NCBI GenBank assembly: GCA_020629375.1
Contig: JAHDDK010000006.1
Coordinates: 1 to 64,000, forward strand
From: Acidimicrobiales bacterium
GTDB taxonomy: Bacteria; Actinomycetota; Acidimicrobiia; Acidimicrobiales; SHLQ01
Reading direction: 5' to 3'
DNA: 64,000 nt
Made by a program: the position numbers and the translations under genes. Shown one piece after another: positions 17,480-26,509 of the stretch. The notes beneath the pieces were generated by a model. It searched no databases, had not been told where the DNA came from, and saw only the letters and a list, made by a program, of their open reading frames with translations. Within the stretch, counting starts at the first letter, position 1. Each line of letters opens with the position of its first letter.

Positions 17480-17505
17480 GACACGCCAGCCGGTACCCTC
17501 GGCGA

Positions 17506-18216
17506 ATGCTCGAGGGCAGGACTCGACCGGTACGTGGTGTCCGGCTACTGACCCGACCCGGCGCGCCCTATGGCGTCCAGATCGTTCCGCAACGACGCCT
17601 CGACGCCGGCGATGTCGGCCGCGTTTTGGCCAAGGCGCAACGGCTTGATTCGGGGCCGATCGTCACCTCGGCGCTGAGTCCCATCGAGATCGAGCCCTTT
17701 CTCGATGCCGGCTTCGTCACCCGCGAAGAGTTGGTGCTTCTCCGTCACGACCTGCGCACGATTCCCGACCCCGACCCGCGATCGCATCCGATCCGGCTGC
17801 GCTCTGGCCGGCGCGGCGACCTGACCGCCGTGCTCGATGTCGACCGTCGATCCTTCGACGATTTCTGGACGATCGACCGGTCGGGGCTGCATTCGGCACG
17901 GCATGCAACGCCCCGGAACCGATATCGAGTCGCCGACTCGCCCGATGATCGACATCGCGTCGCCGGTTATGCGATCACCGGCGTGGCCGGGACGACGTCG
18001 TTCTTTCAACGGCTCGGTGTTCATCCGGATGAACGACGGCACGGCATCGGATCTGCGCTCGTCACCGACGCGCTCGTGTGGGCCAGCCAACTCGGCGCCA
18101 CCACCATGCTCGTCAACACTCAGGTGAGCAACGAGCGAGCCGCACGCCTGTACCGCATGTTGGGATTCGTCGACGCTCGAGATCGGCTCCACGTCCTCGA
18201 ATGGCCCGGGTCATGA
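17506..18216 (+). CDS. GNAT family N-acetyltransferase
   Basis: A 236-residue protein whose C-terminal half (about 95-232) is a GNAT fold: LGVHPDERRHGIGSALVTDAL is the acetyl-CoA pyrophosphate-binding motif A (R/Q-x-x-G-x-G/A as RRHGIG), followed by NERAARLYRMLGF, the usual B motif. The first 90 residues are a separate region without a clear match. Acceptor unknown. Start ATG 17506; its stop overlaps the next start by ATGA, so it is translationally coupled to the large secreted/membrane protein. A similar acetyltransferase occupies this place in other actinobacterial cca regions. Confidence 0.8.
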   Translation: MLEGRTRPVRGVRLLTRPGAPYGVQIVPQRRLDAGDVGRVLAKAQRLDSGPIVTSALSPIEIEPFLDAGFVTREELVLLRHDLRTIPDPDPRSHPIRLRSGRRGDLTAVLDVDRRSFDDFWTIDRSGLHSARHATPRNRYRVADSPDDRHRVAGYAITGVAGTTSFFQRLGVHPDERRHGIGSALVTDALVWASQLGATTMLVNTQVSNERAARLYRMLGFVDARDRLHVLEWPGS

Positions 18217-20324
18217 ATCGCCGCCCGTTTTCGTCGGCCATCGGCCTGTTGGCCGTGCTGGTCGGGGTTCTGAGCCCGGCCACTGCGGCACACGGTCAAG
18301 TTCCTGGATCCGTCGAGCTCATCGCCCAAACCGCATGGGTTGATCCCGGCGGGATCTTCGACGTCCAAGTCCGTGCGGTCGGCGCCGACCCCGACTCCAC
18401 GGTTGAGCTACGAGTCCACGAACCCTGGTCGGACCGCCAGGCGTTCTTGTCCACGACGATCGACGGCAACCCGTTGCCCGACGGGCCACCACGTCTCGAA
18501 CTGGGACCTCTCGCACTTCGGGACCTTCAGGAGACGAGCAATGAGATCCTGTCGTTCGCCATTCAGGTGAACGATCCGGATCGTCCGACCGTTGTCGGCG
18601 AAGACCTGCCGGTGATCGATGTCGCCGCAGAACCGGCAATCCATCCCGTCGAAATCGTCCTCCTGCGACCCGATGGCGAAGTCGATGATCGGCTGCTGAC
18701 GGCGATGATCACCTTGCCTCGTCGGATCGAGGCGCTCCCGATGCAAACGTTGTTCGTCTACGACCACGTGGGGAGAACACGGGTTCTCGGCGACACCACC
18801 CCCCTAGACACCACCCCCCTAGACACTGCCCCCCTAGACACTGCCCCCCTAGACACTGCCCCCGACGGCGTCAGCGTCGACGTCGCCGATCTCACTGCCC
18901 TCGTCGACGCCCTCGACACGCACCCGAACGCTCCGATCGCGCTCCGAATCGAACCTGCACGACTCGAACGTCTCGCAGCAGCAGACGACGCCGAGACGAC
19001 CCAACTGATCGAACGCCTCCGGAATCGACTCGGCGCGAATGAGCTTCTCCCCGCATCGTGGGTCAGCGTCGACGAACAAGCCTGGGTCGACGCCGAACTC
19101 GACGATGCCCTCGATCTGCTCGTCGACCGCGGCGCGGACACCATCGAAACGACACTCGGCAGCCGACCCCAGACAGCGGTGGCCATCGTCGACCCCACCA
19201 CCACGTCGGCCGGACTCGACACGCTCGTCGATCGCGGAGCCGCCGGTGTCCTCGTCGAACCGGGAGGCGTCTCCTCGCTCGACCGCAGCGTCTTTGGCGG
19301 CTCGTTGTCGACCCGATTCGTCATCTCCTCCGCCGACGGACGATCCGTCCCGGCCCTCGAAGCCGACGTGGATCTGCGACGCCACTTCGGGTCGACGTCG
19401 TCGGCCGCCCTCGATGCCAACCGCATCCTTGCCGACCTCACCCTCTTGGCACTCGAGCAACCCGAGGTGCGCCAGTCATCGGTGGTCTGGCCCGAACCCT
19501 CCTGGCCAGTTGATCGCAACGTCCTCAACATCGTGTTGTCCGGGATCGAACGCATCCCCGTTCTGGTCGCCGCCGATGCAGTCGACGTCATGACCGACAC
19601 CGCCTTCACGCCCGCAACCGGCGTCGGAACCGTGGCCGCCCCTCTTCGCCGAACGATTCGAGCGGACGACGCCAGTCCGCTCGGCCCGTACCGCACCGAG
19701 TTCACCCAGGCTCGAGCATCCATCGCCAGCTGGGGGGATGTGATCGTCGGTGACCCCGACGGCGCCTCCGAGCTAGAGACGCTCCTCCTCCGATCCGCAG
19801 ATCGACACCTCGCCGAAACCGACCGTCAAGCATTCATTGAGGACATCTATCGCCGGATCGACGATCAGAAGAATGGTGCAATCTCGGCGCCGGCTGCCGA
19901 GACGATCACCTTCACCACGCGCGACCCGGTCGTGCCGATCGTCATCGAGAACAACTTCGGATTCGCTGCCGACGTCGCCCTCCTGTTCGACTCCGAGAAA
20001 CTCGAGTTCCCCGATGGACGCCAGGTCGACATTCGACTCGAACCCGGCACCAATCGGGTCGACGTCCCCGTCCTCGCCCGCGCCTCTGGCGACTCTCCGA
20101 TTCGGATCCAAGTGCTCAGCCCGGACCGTGTCGTGTTGTTGAGCTCGTCCGAAGTTGTCGTCCGGACGTTCGCCGTGTCGGGCGTCGGTGTCGTCATCGG
20201 CGCGATCGCCATCGTTGTTCTGCTCGCGTGGTGGCTGCGGCATCGACGGGCGACGCGCAGTAGGGTCGCGCCCCATCCCTCGGACATCGTTCCCGAGGAT
20301 CATGCGATCGGAGTGCAGACATGA
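18213..20324 (+). CDS. DUF6049-like exported membrane-anchored protein
   Basis: A 703-residue protein with an N-terminal signal peptide (1 to about 29, ending in ATAAHG), a long extracytoplasmic part, one transmembrane helix near 655-677 (GVVIGAIAIVVLLAWWL) and a short basic cytosolic tail. Position between cca and the kinase/sigM genes, size and topology match the DUF6049 proteins that precede murJ in many actinobacteria; sequence-level membership is my judgement. An imperfect fivefold DT(T/A)PL repeat lies near residues 194-218. The ATG overlaps the acetyltransferase stop, and its own stop overlaps the DegV start, giving a tight operon. Function unknown, presumably in the cell envelope. Confidence 0.6.
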   Translation: MNRRPFSSAIGLLAVLVGVLSPATAAHGQVPGSVELIAQTAWVDPGGIFDVQVRAVGADPDSTVELRVHEPWSDRQAFLSTTIDGNPLPDGPPRLELGPLALRDLQETSNEILSFAIQVNDPDRPTVVGEDLPVIDVAAEPAIHPVEIVLLRPDGEVDDRLLTAMITLPRRIEALPMQTLFVYDHVGRTRVLGDTTPLDTTPLDTAPLDTAPLDTAPDGVSVDVADLTALVDALDTHPNAPIALRIEPARLERLAAADDAETTQLIERLRNRLGANELLPASWVSVDEQAWVDAELDDALDLLVDRGADTIETTLGSRPQTAVAIVDPTTTSAGLDTLVDRGAAGVLVEPGGVSSLDRSVFGGSLSTRFVISSADGRSVPALEADVDLRRHFGSTSSAALDANRILADLTLLALEQPEVRQSSVVWPEPSWPVDRNVLNIVLSGIERIPVLVAADAVDVMTDTAFTPATGVGTVAAPLRRTIRADDASPLGPYRTEFTQARASIASWGDVIVGDPDGASELETLLLRSADRHLAETDRQAFIEDIYRRIDDQKNGAISAPAAETITFTTRDPVVPIVIENNFGFAADVALLFDSEKLEFPDGRQVDIRLEPGTNRVDVPVLARASGDSPIRIQVLSPDRVVLLSSSEVVVRTFAVSGVGVVIGAIAIVVLLAWWLRHRRATRSRVAPHPSDIVPEDHAIGVQT
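18792..18866 (+). repeat. 15-bp tandem repeat, about 5 units, inside CDS
   Basis: Units of GACACCACCCCCCTA (twice) and GACACTGCCCCCCTA (twice), with a fifth partial copy starting at 18852. Each codes for DTTPL or DTAPL, so copy changes keep the frame. Four CTAG tetranucleotides fall within 60 bp, which is unusual because CTAG is rare in most bacterial genomes. The array lies in the extracytoplasmic part and may be length-variable between strains. Confidence 0.9.
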
Positions 20325-21160
20325 CCGTTCGAATCGTCACCGACAGCGCCTGCGACCTGTCCGATGCCGAACTCGCCGAGTGGGGCATCGGAATGGTGCC
20401 GTTGTCGATCCGCTTCGGAGACGACGAGTTCGTTGATCGGACCGAGCTCGACACGGACTCGTTCTACGACAAACTGGCCAACTCGGCTGATCTACCGGAG
20501 ACCGCCGCACCATCGCCCGGAGCCTTCGCCGCGATGTTCGACTCGATGGCTGACGACGGCGCCTCGGCGGTCGTGTGCATCAACCTCTCCGAAGCGCTCT
20601 CGGCCACGATCCAAGCCGCCCGAACCGCAGCCTCGAGCGACGACGTCTCGATTCCCGTCCACGTGGTCAACTCGAAATCCGTCACGGGTGGGCTCGGCTC
20701 CATGGTGCTCGCCGCTGCCGAGGCGGGCCGCAACGGCTCATCGGCCGAGGAGATCGTCGCCCTCGTCGAAGGCATGCGCGACCGCACTCGCGTCTACGCC
20801 ACCCTCGACACCCTCGAAAACTTGAAGAAGGGCGGGCGCATCGGTGGTGCCCAAGCCGCGTTGGGCGCCATGTTGTCGATCAAGCCGCTCCTTGATCTGA
20901 GCAGTGGCGAAGTGGTCGCCGCCGGCAAGCAGCGGACCCGCAAGCGTGCGCTGGCCTGGGTCGCCGATCAGCTTGCCGAAGCCGGCGATGACATCGACAA
21001 TCTCGCCATCTTGCACTCCAATGCGACCGACATCGACGACTTCCTTGCGTCGATCTCGCATCTCCCGGCAGTGTCGACGGCCCGGACCAACGTGATCGGC
21101 GCCGTCATTGGTACGCACGGTGGCCCGGGAGTAATCGGCATCACCTATCAAGTGCGCTGA
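20321..21160 (+). CDS. DegV family fatty-acid-binding protein
   Basis: A 279-residue protein with the DegV signature: VRIVTDSACDLSDAELAEWGI at the N-terminus (quoted from residue 3), the PLSIRFGD strand, and the ETAAPSPGAF loop, then TLENLKKGGRIGGAQAALGAML. DegV/FakB proteins bind a fatty acid and present it to a FakA kinase for phosphorylation; no fakA is in the window, so the role is uncertain. The start overlaps the previous stop as ATGA. It occupies the place where murJ would be expected in many actinobacterial genomes. Confidence 0.88.
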   Translation: MTVRIVTDSACDLSDAELAEWGIGMVPLSIRFGDDEFVDRTELDTDSFYDKLANSADLPETAAPSPGAFAAMFDSMADDGASAVVCINLSEALSATIQAARTAASSDDVSIPVHVVNSKSVTGGLGSMVLAAAEAGRNGSSAEEIVALVEGMRDRTRVYATLDTLENLKKGGRIGGAQAALGAMLSIKPLLDLSSGEVVAAGKQRTRKRALAWVADQLAEAGDDIDNLAILHSNATDIDDFLASISHLPAVSTARTNVIGAVIGTHGGPGVIGITYQVR

Positions 21161-21254
21161 CGGTCGATGATCGCCGCGCTGACGCGACACTGCTCAACAA
21201 GACACTGATGCACCGATTCCTCGCTCTGCGATCCCCACTGTAGGGTTTGGGTCG

Positions 21255-23093
21255 ATGGCCGGGTCTCGCACGGGCGATACAGCCGGACCCACGCTCGCTG
21301 GTCGCTACCACCTGCTTCGACGTGTCGGATCAGGCGGCATGGCCGACGTGTGGGAAGCCGACGATCGAAGCCTTGGTCGTCGCGTCGCGGTGAAGCTCCT
21401 TCACCGGCATCTCGCAGCCGAGCCCGCAACGCTGGCGCGATTTCGCAGTGAAGCCCAATCGGCGGCTCGTCTCACTCATCCGGGCGTCGTCGCCGTCTAC
21501 GACACGATCAATTCGTCGGAGATCGACGCCATCGTGATGGAACTCGTGGACGGCCGCGACTTGCGAACGATCCTCGACGAACGTCCCACGCTCGCGATCG
21601 ACGATGCCACCGAGGTCGCGCACCAACTCGCGCTTGCCTTGGCCCATGCGCACCAGCAGGGAATTGTCCACCGCGACGTCAAACCCGCGAACATCCTGAT
21701 CCGACCTGATCGCCGGGTGAAGCTCTCCGACTTCGGAATCGCCAAAGCGCTTGACGCCTCGCAGCTCACCGACTCCGGGACGCTGATCGGCACGGTCCGC
21801 TACCTCGCTCCCGAACAGATCGACGGGCATGGCGTCGATGGACGAACCGATCTCTATGCGCTGACGACGGTGTTCTACGAGATGTTGTGTGGCCGAACGC
21901 CGTTCATGTCGTCAGACCTCGCCGGAGCCATGGAACGGATTCGGGCCGAAGCCCCGCGGGCCCGAAACTTCCGTCCCGACATCCCACGCGCCCTCGACGA
22001 CTTCCTCGCCCGGGGCCTCGACCGCGATCCCGACCGAAGATTCCAGGACGCCACGACATGGGCGGCATCACTCGATGCACTTCGTCGCGGCGACACCACG
22101 TCGCTGATGACCGCACCGGCCACACCATCGCCCCGCGCAGCGCCGAGCCCGGACGCTGGTCCCGCAGCGAATGATGTGCGTCGACCGAGTCCGCGCCCTA
22201 AACCCGGTCCCGGACCGCGTCAGGCTCCGCCGAGCATTCCGATGCGCCCCCAAGAGCCCGAACCGGCCGCGGTCGTGGTCGACAACCGCCGACGCCTCGG
22301 GACCTGGCTCGGACCACTGATCGCAGGCGCGTTGATGATCGGCGCCATCGTCATGGTCTGGCAGCTCCTGCAACCCGCCACCGACGTTGTCACCGACCAG
22401 CTCTCGAACGCCACGTCGACGACGAGCACCACGGCAGGACCGACGACGAGCGTGGCCCCGACGTCGGAAGCTTCCTCGTCGTCTGCTCCCTCCAGCACCA
22501 CCACCGACGACACGATCGACACCGACACACCAGGCACAACCATCGCGGCTCCCGGGGCGACCGACGACAGCAGCGACACCGTCGACCAAGCGTCGGACTC
22601 CTCTACCACGACGACAACGATCGTCGAGCCACCCGAATTCACCACCGGATTTCGCCTCTACGCCTTTGACCCCGCAGGCGACGGCGACGAACACTCCGAA
22701 GCGGCATCCCGAGCTGTCGACGCCGACCTCGCTACCTTCTGGTACACCGAGAGCTACTCGACTCGACGGCTCGGCGGCATCAAATCAGGAGTAGGTCTCA
22801 TCATCGAGTTCGAAGCACCGGCGGACGTGACCACGATTCGGGCACGGACCAATACCGAGGGTTGGGCGATGGATCTCTACGTCGCGAACGCCGTCGGAGA
22901 GACACTCGATGCGTGGGGAACTCCGATCGGGTCGATCGTCGACGGATCAACCGATGAGTACCTCGACGTCGACGACACGCAGGCGACTGCAGTGTTGCTG
23001 TGGTTCACCGATCTCGGAGTGCTCGATGGCGTGGACGCCAGCGACGAAAATCGGGTCCGCCTCGAGTTGTACGACATCGATCTCACCGCCTGA
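21255..23093 (+). CDS. Ser/Thr protein kinase with extracytoplasmic discoidin-like domain
   Basis: A 612-residue membrane kinase. The kinase domain (about 18-285) has an intact glycine loop GSGGMADV (25-32), Lys47 in AVKLL, HRDVKPAN with HRD at 139-141, a DFG, and APEQ, so it should be active. A proline-rich linker leads to one membrane helix near 350-372, then a Thr/Ser-rich stalk, then about 150 residues (464-610) resembling a discoidin/F5-8 carbohydrate-binding fold. Mycobacterial MviN ends in a pseudokinase, membrane helix and similar outer domain, so this gene may represent that module split from murJ. It precedes the ECF sigma gene by 12 bp. Confidence 0.85.
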   Translation: MAGSRTGDTAGPTLAGRYHLLRRVGSGGMADVWEADDRSLGRRVAVKLLHRHLAAEPATLARFRSEAQSAARLTHPGVVAVYDTINSSEIDAIVMELVDGRDLRTILDERPTLAIDDATEVAHQLALALAHAHQQGIVHRDVKPANILIRPDRRVKLSDFGIAKALDASQLTDSGTLIGTVRYLAPEQIDGHGVDGRTDLYALTTVFYEMLCGRTPFMSSDLAGAMERIRAEAPRARNFRPDIPRALDDFLARGLDRDPDRRFQDATTWAASLDALRRGDTTSLMTAPATPSPRAAPSPDAGPAANDVRRPSPRPKPGPGPRQAPPSIPMRPQEPEPAAVVVDNRRRLGTWLGPLIAGALMIGAIVMVWQLLQPATDVVTDQLSNATSTTSTTAGPTTSVAPTSEASSSSAPSSTTTDDTIDTDTPGTTIAAPGATDDSSDTVDQASDSSTTTTTIVEPPEFTTGFRLYAFDPAGDGDEHSEAASRAVDADLATFWYTESYSTRRLGGIKSGVGLIIEFEAPADVTTIRARTNTEGWAMDLYVANAVGETLDAWGTPIGSIVDGSTDEYLDVDDTQATAVLLWFTDLGVLDGVDASDENRVRLELYDIDLTA

Positions 23094-23105
23094 TCCGGAC
23101 TTGTC

Positions 23106-23705
23106 GTGCAAACCCTCGACGACGACGATGCCCTGATTCGCTCGGCACAAAAGGGCGACATGGCGGCTCTCGAGATTCTCCTCGATCGCCACCACGATCG
23201 TCTCCGTGCGGTCTGCGCCAAGGTCGTTGGACGCGGCGCCGACGCCGACGACGCCACCCAGATGGCACTCATCTCGATCGTGAAGAACCTCGACAACTTC
23301 GACGGGCGAGCGCGATTCACCACCTGGAGCTATCGCATTGCCACGAACGCCGCGATCGACGAGCTCCGCAAGCGCAATCGGCGCAGTGCGGACAGTCTCG
23401 ACGACGACGATGCGCCTCTGCAGGTGGCCTCGATCGGCTCGATCGAGAACGCCACGACGGCTCGGATGGATGTCCAGGCGGGCCTTGATGCTCTCCCCGA
23501 AGACTTCCGATTGCCCGTGATTCTGCGGGATCTGTGCGGTATGGATTATGAGGAGATCGGATCCGTGTTGGATCTGGCACCCGGCACCGTACGGTCGAGG
23601 ATCGCCCGTGGCCGAGGAAAGCTCGCTGATCTGATCGGCCCAATTGACGATTCGGGGAACTCCGACGGCTCCCCGGGCGTACAAGGACTCGACAATGGGA
23701 CCTGA
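23106..23705 (+). CDS. sigM: ECF sigma factor, SigM-like
   Basis: A 199-residue RNA polymerase sigma factor. Region 2 (about 20-92) includes DADDATQMALISIVKNLDNFDG and FTTWSYRIATNAAIDELRKRNR, the -10 recognition core; region 4 (about 122-175) ends in the helix-turn-helix DYEEIGSVLDLAPGTVRSRI. The gene symbol follows synteny: sigM lies just before its anti-sigma gene and trxB-trxA in mycobacteria and streptomycetes. The start is a GTG at 23106, 12 bp after the kinase gene. Its last 11 bp overlap the next gene, which suggests coupled synthesis of sigma and its likely membrane partner. Confidence 0.85.
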   Translation: MQTLDDDDALIRSAQKGDMAALEILLDRHHDRLRAVCAKVVGRGADADDATQMALISIVKNLDNFDGRARFTTWSYRIATNAAIDELRKRNRRSADSLDDDDAPLQVASIGSIENATTARMDVQAGLDALPEDFRLPVILRDLCGMDYEEIGSVLDLAPGTVRSRIARGRGKLADLIGPIDDSGNSDGSPGVQGLDNGT

Positions 23706-24735
23706 ACGCTTCGACGACGAGACTCTCTCGGCCATTCTCGATGGTCTGGCCGACCCGGAGACGGTCGCGGCCGCGACCGCCGACCCGGTCGCCTCGCAGC
23801 GATTGACGCAGCTCCGTTCGGTCTCCGAGATGGTGGCCGTGCCGGCGGACCCGGCGACACCCGAACGTCGTCAAGCCTCGATTGCGGCCGCTCTCGCAGC
23901 TGCGCAGACCACGCCCGAGGTGACGTCGCTCACGGCGGCTCGTGCAGCAAAGGCTGCTCCTCCGAAATCGTCATCCCGCTTCTCCCCCGCGATCCTCGCC
24001 GCAGCCGCAGCGTTTGTGCTGGCGATCGTGGCGATACCGTTCCTCGGCTCGCTCGGCGATGACGACGCCGACATCGCCACATCGAGTCTCGAGGCCGCCG
24101 CTGCGTCCGACGATTCCGCTGATGCCGCTGGCGACTCGAGTGACAGTGCGGCGATGGACGACTCCGAGACCACGGAATCCTCTGACGCGTTTGACGACTC
24201 CGGCGCGGAGAGCTTTGCGGAGAGCGCAGCCTCGGCGATGGAGGAGGACGCCATGGCCGACGACGCCATGGAAGAAGACGCGGCCATGGAAGAAGACGCG
24301 GCCATGGAAGAAGACGCCATGGAAGAAGAGGCCACCGACGCCGATTCCGGCGATGAGGACTCGGCCGCCAGCGGAGAGGTCGAGATGGCAGGTGTCATCG
24401 AGATTGGCCCCAATCTCGCCCGTAACGCCGACGCGGCACTGGTGATCGCTGGCATCCCCGTGCCGCGCCTCACCCTGGAGGAGACCGTCGAGCTTGCGCA
24501 GACCGATGAGCTTCTGCCGATGTACACCCCCGGCGACCTGCTCGACGGCGGGGCGCCCATCAATCCCGAGTGTCTCGACGGCTTCACCACCACCCTCGGT
24601 GTGAACACGATTGCGATCGTGGAGGACGCCACGATTCCGGTCGACGAGTTGTTCACGCTTCTGTTCATCGTTCATTGGGCCGAGGACGGCACGACAACGG
24701 TGCTCGACGCTGAGGTCTGCACACCGCTTGGATAG
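23695..24735 (+). CDS. Putative membrane anti-sigma factor with acidic repeat region
   Basis: A 346-residue protein beginning inside the sigma gene (ATG 23695). An N-terminal cytosolic part (1-97) would contact sigma; it has no HxxxCxxC zinc motif. A membrane helix spans about 98-120. The outer part is very acidic and low in complexity (Asp, Glu, Ala, Met, Ser), with EEDAM-type repeats near 182-214, then a compact C-terminal region with its only two cysteines (NPECLDG and AEVCTPLG), perhaps a disulphide. The partner role is inferred from position and topology; the sequence itself matches no family I recognise with confidence. Confidence 0.6.
   Translation: MGPERFDDETLSAILDGLADPETVAAATADPVASQRLTQLRSVSEMVAVPADPATPERRQASIAAALAAAQTTPEVTSLTAARAAKAAPPKSSSRFSPAILAAAAAFVLAIVAIPFLGSLGDDDADIATSSLEAAAASDDSADAAGDSSDSAAMDDSETTESSDAFDDSGAESFAESAASAMEEDAMADDAMEEDAAMEEDAAMEEDAMEEEATDADSGDEDSAASGEVEMAGVIEIGPNLARNADAALVIAGIPVPRLTLEETVELAQTDELLPMYTPGDLLDGGAPINPECLDGFTTTLGVNTIAIVEDATIPVDELFTLLFIVHWAEDGTTTVLDAEVCTPLG
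24238..24335 (+). repeat. 18-bp imperfect tandem repeat coding for acidic EEDA(A)M units
   Basis: Copies of GCCATGGAAGAAGACGCG follow one another (clear from about 24265 to 24320), flanked by decayed copies. All repeats keep frame and code for Met-Glu-Glu-Asp-Ala. Each unit contains an NcoI-type CCATGG palindrome. Likely subject to slippage and therefore length-variable. Confidence 0.8.
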
Positions 24736-24745
24736 GCTCGCGCCT

Positions 24746-25039
24746 ATGTCCACCCAGAGCGACACTCCCGACTGGCCTCAACAAGCCACCGAGACGATCG
24801 TCGGCTTGGTCGACAACGTCAAGTACAAGACCACCCGGCCGGCGACCATGGCGGCTCGTGGTGTCGTCTATGGAATGGTGATCCTGGCCATTGCGGTTCC
24901 TGCAGTGATCATGCTGCTGGTCGGCATCGTGCACCTTCTTGATTACGTCGTCGACGGCGACGTGTGGATCGTGTACGCCGGCCTCGGCGTGCTCTTCAGT
25001 GCCCTGGGCATGTTCCTGTGGCGGAAACGGACGCCCTGA
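24746..25039 (+). CDS. Small membrane protein, two predicted helices
   Basis: A 97-residue protein starting at ATG 24746, 10 bp after the anti-sigma gene. Two hydrophobic segments are plain: GMVILAIAVPAVIMLLVGIV (about 43-62) and WIVYAGLGVLFSALGMFLW (about 73-91), with a basic end RKRTP. The first 40 residues are soluble and rich in Thr and Lys. I do not recognise a family; in topology it resembles small holin-like membrane proteins. Its place between sigM/anti-sigma and trxB suggests membership of the same operon. Confidence 0.6.
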   Translation: MSTQSDTPDWPQQATETIVGLVDNVKYKTTRPATMAARGVVYGMVILAIAVPAVIMLLVGIVHLLDYVVDGDVWIVYAGLGVLFSALGMFLWRKRTP

Positions 25040-25094
25040 CCGTCGTCCCCGTCGCTGACATCCCACGACAATCTTCAGAGCTCAAGGAGCAGAC

Positions 25095-26066
25095 ATGTCT
25101 GACGTACGAGACGTGGTCATCATCGGATCCGGTCCCGCAGGACTGACCGCCGCCATCTACACATCGCGCGCCACCCTCAACCCTCTGGTTCTCGAGGGCG
25201 AACCATCCTCCACCAGCGATCAGCCCGGCGGACAGCTGATGCTCACCACCGACGTCGAGAACTTCCCCGGCTTCCCCGAAGGAATCATGGGCCCCGAGCT
25301 CATGCAGAACTTCCGCCAACAGGCGATCCGCTTCGGGGCCGAAGTGCAAACGGTGAAGGCCTCCAAGGTCGACCTGTCCGAACATCCCTTCAAAGTCTGG
25401 GTCGGTGATCCCGACGCTCCCGAGCCGACGGTGCTCACCAAAACGGTGATCGTCTCGACTGGCGCCCAGTCCCTGATGCTCAATCTCCCTCGCGAGACCG
25501 AACTCATCGGACACGGTCTGTCGACCTGCGCCACCTGCGACGGGTTCTTCTTCCGCGATCAAGAGATTGCCGTGGTCGGTGGTGGCGACTCGGCCCTCGA
25601 AGAAGCGATGTTTTTGACCCGATTCGCGTCGAAAGTCACCATCATCCATCGCCGGGACGAGCTCCGAGCCTCGAAGATCATGCAGGAACGCGCATTCGCG
25701 AATCCGAAGATCGAGTTCCTCTGGAATCACACCGTTGTCGAGTACCTCGGCGACGACAAGATCAGTGGTGTCCGTGTACAGAGCACGGTGGATGACACCG
25801 AGACCGAACTGTCGCTGAGCGGAATCTTCATCGCAATCGGCCACAAGCCGAACACCGCCCTATTCGACGGCCAGCTGGACATGAAGGACAACGGCTACCT
25901 CCAGACCGTCCCAGGCCGGACAGCAACCAATGTCGACGGTGTGTTCGCGTGCGGCGATGTTCAGGACGATTACTACCGACAAGCGATCACGGCCGCCGGA
26001 TCGGGCTGCCAGGCCGCAATCGAGGCCGAACGCTGGCTCGAAGACCACGAAGACGCCGCCAGCTGA
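25095..26066 (+). CDS. trxB: Thioredoxin reductase
   Basis: A 323-residue FAD/NADPH enzyme that reduces thioredoxin. The FAD-binding GSGPAGLTAAIYTSRA lies near 10-25, the redox centre is CATC (Cys145 and Cys148), the NADPH site is VVGGGDSALEEA, and the late FAD motif is GVFACGDVQDD. Length and order are those of bacterial low-molecular-weight reductases. ATG 25095 is preceded by AAGGAG. trxA follows after a 101-bp gap. In many actinobacteria this pair is controlled by SigR/SigM-type factors; a sigma gene lies 1.4 kb upstream here. Confidence 0.97.
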   Translation: MSDVRDVVIIGSGPAGLTAAIYTSRATLNPLVLEGEPSSTSDQPGGQLMLTTDVENFPGFPEGIMGPELMQNFRQQAIRFGAEVQTVKASKVDLSEHPFKVWVGDPDAPEPTVLTKTVIVSTGAQSLMLNLPRETELIGHGLSTCATCDGFFFRDQEIAVVGGGDSALEEAMFLTRFASKVTIIHRRDELRASKIMQERAFANPKIEFLWNHTVVEYLGDDKISGVRVQSTVDDTETELSLSGIFIAIGHKPNTALFDGQLDMKDNGYLQTVPGRTATNVDGVFACGDVQDDYYRQAITAAGSGCQAAIEAERWLEDHEDAAS

Positions 26067-26167
26067 CCAAGCAACCCCCGGGCGCCCACCGTCTCTAAGC
26101 TAGGGAATTGGCGATGCCGCCGAGGGGTTCGTGTTGGTACACGCCTCTCACTCGAAAGGACTGCCCC

Positions 26168-26497
26168 ATGGCTTCTGAGAACGTGACCATTCTGTCTGAT
26201 GACACCTTTGCCGAAACCGTCTCCGCAGACGGCGAACCGGTGCTCGTGGACTTCTGGGCCGAATGGTGCGGCCCCTGCAAGATGATCGCCCCGATCCTCG
26301 ACGAGATCGCCGACGAACAGGTTGGCAATGTCAAGATCGCCAAGCTCAACGTCGACGACGCACCCAACACCGCCCGTGAGTACGAGGTAATGAGCATCCC
26401 GACGATGATCTTGTTCAAGGACGGCGAACCCGTGAAGAAGATCGTGGGTGCAAAGCCCAAGGACGCCCTCATGGGCGAGTTGGCCGAGTTCCTCTAG
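26168..26497 (+). CDS. trxA: Thioredoxin
   Basis: A 109-residue thioredoxin with the active site WCGPC (Cys34, Cys37), preceded by VDFWAEW and followed by the cis-proline segment SIPTMILFKDG. An upstream in-frame extension to 26108 is unlikely: the ATG at 26168 has AAAGGA nearby and gives the standard length. It reduces protein disulphides and is recharged by the adjacent TrxB. The next gene, cwlM-like, starts 12 bp after its stop. Confidence 0.97.
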   Translation: MASENVTILSDDTFAETVSADGEPVLVDFWAEWCGPCKMIAPILDEIADEQVGNVKIAKLNVDDAPNTAREYEVMSIPTMILFKDGEPVKKIVGAKPKDALMGELAEFL

Positions 26498-26509
26498 CCT
26501 CTCCGGGGC

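Noticed and set aside
18792..18866. CRISPR array
   Set aside because: Units are contiguous 15-bp tandem repeats without spacers and lie inside a coding frame.
21255..23093. Pseudokinase, as in MviN
   Set aside because: Lys47, HRD, DFG and APE are all intact, so an active kinase is more likely.
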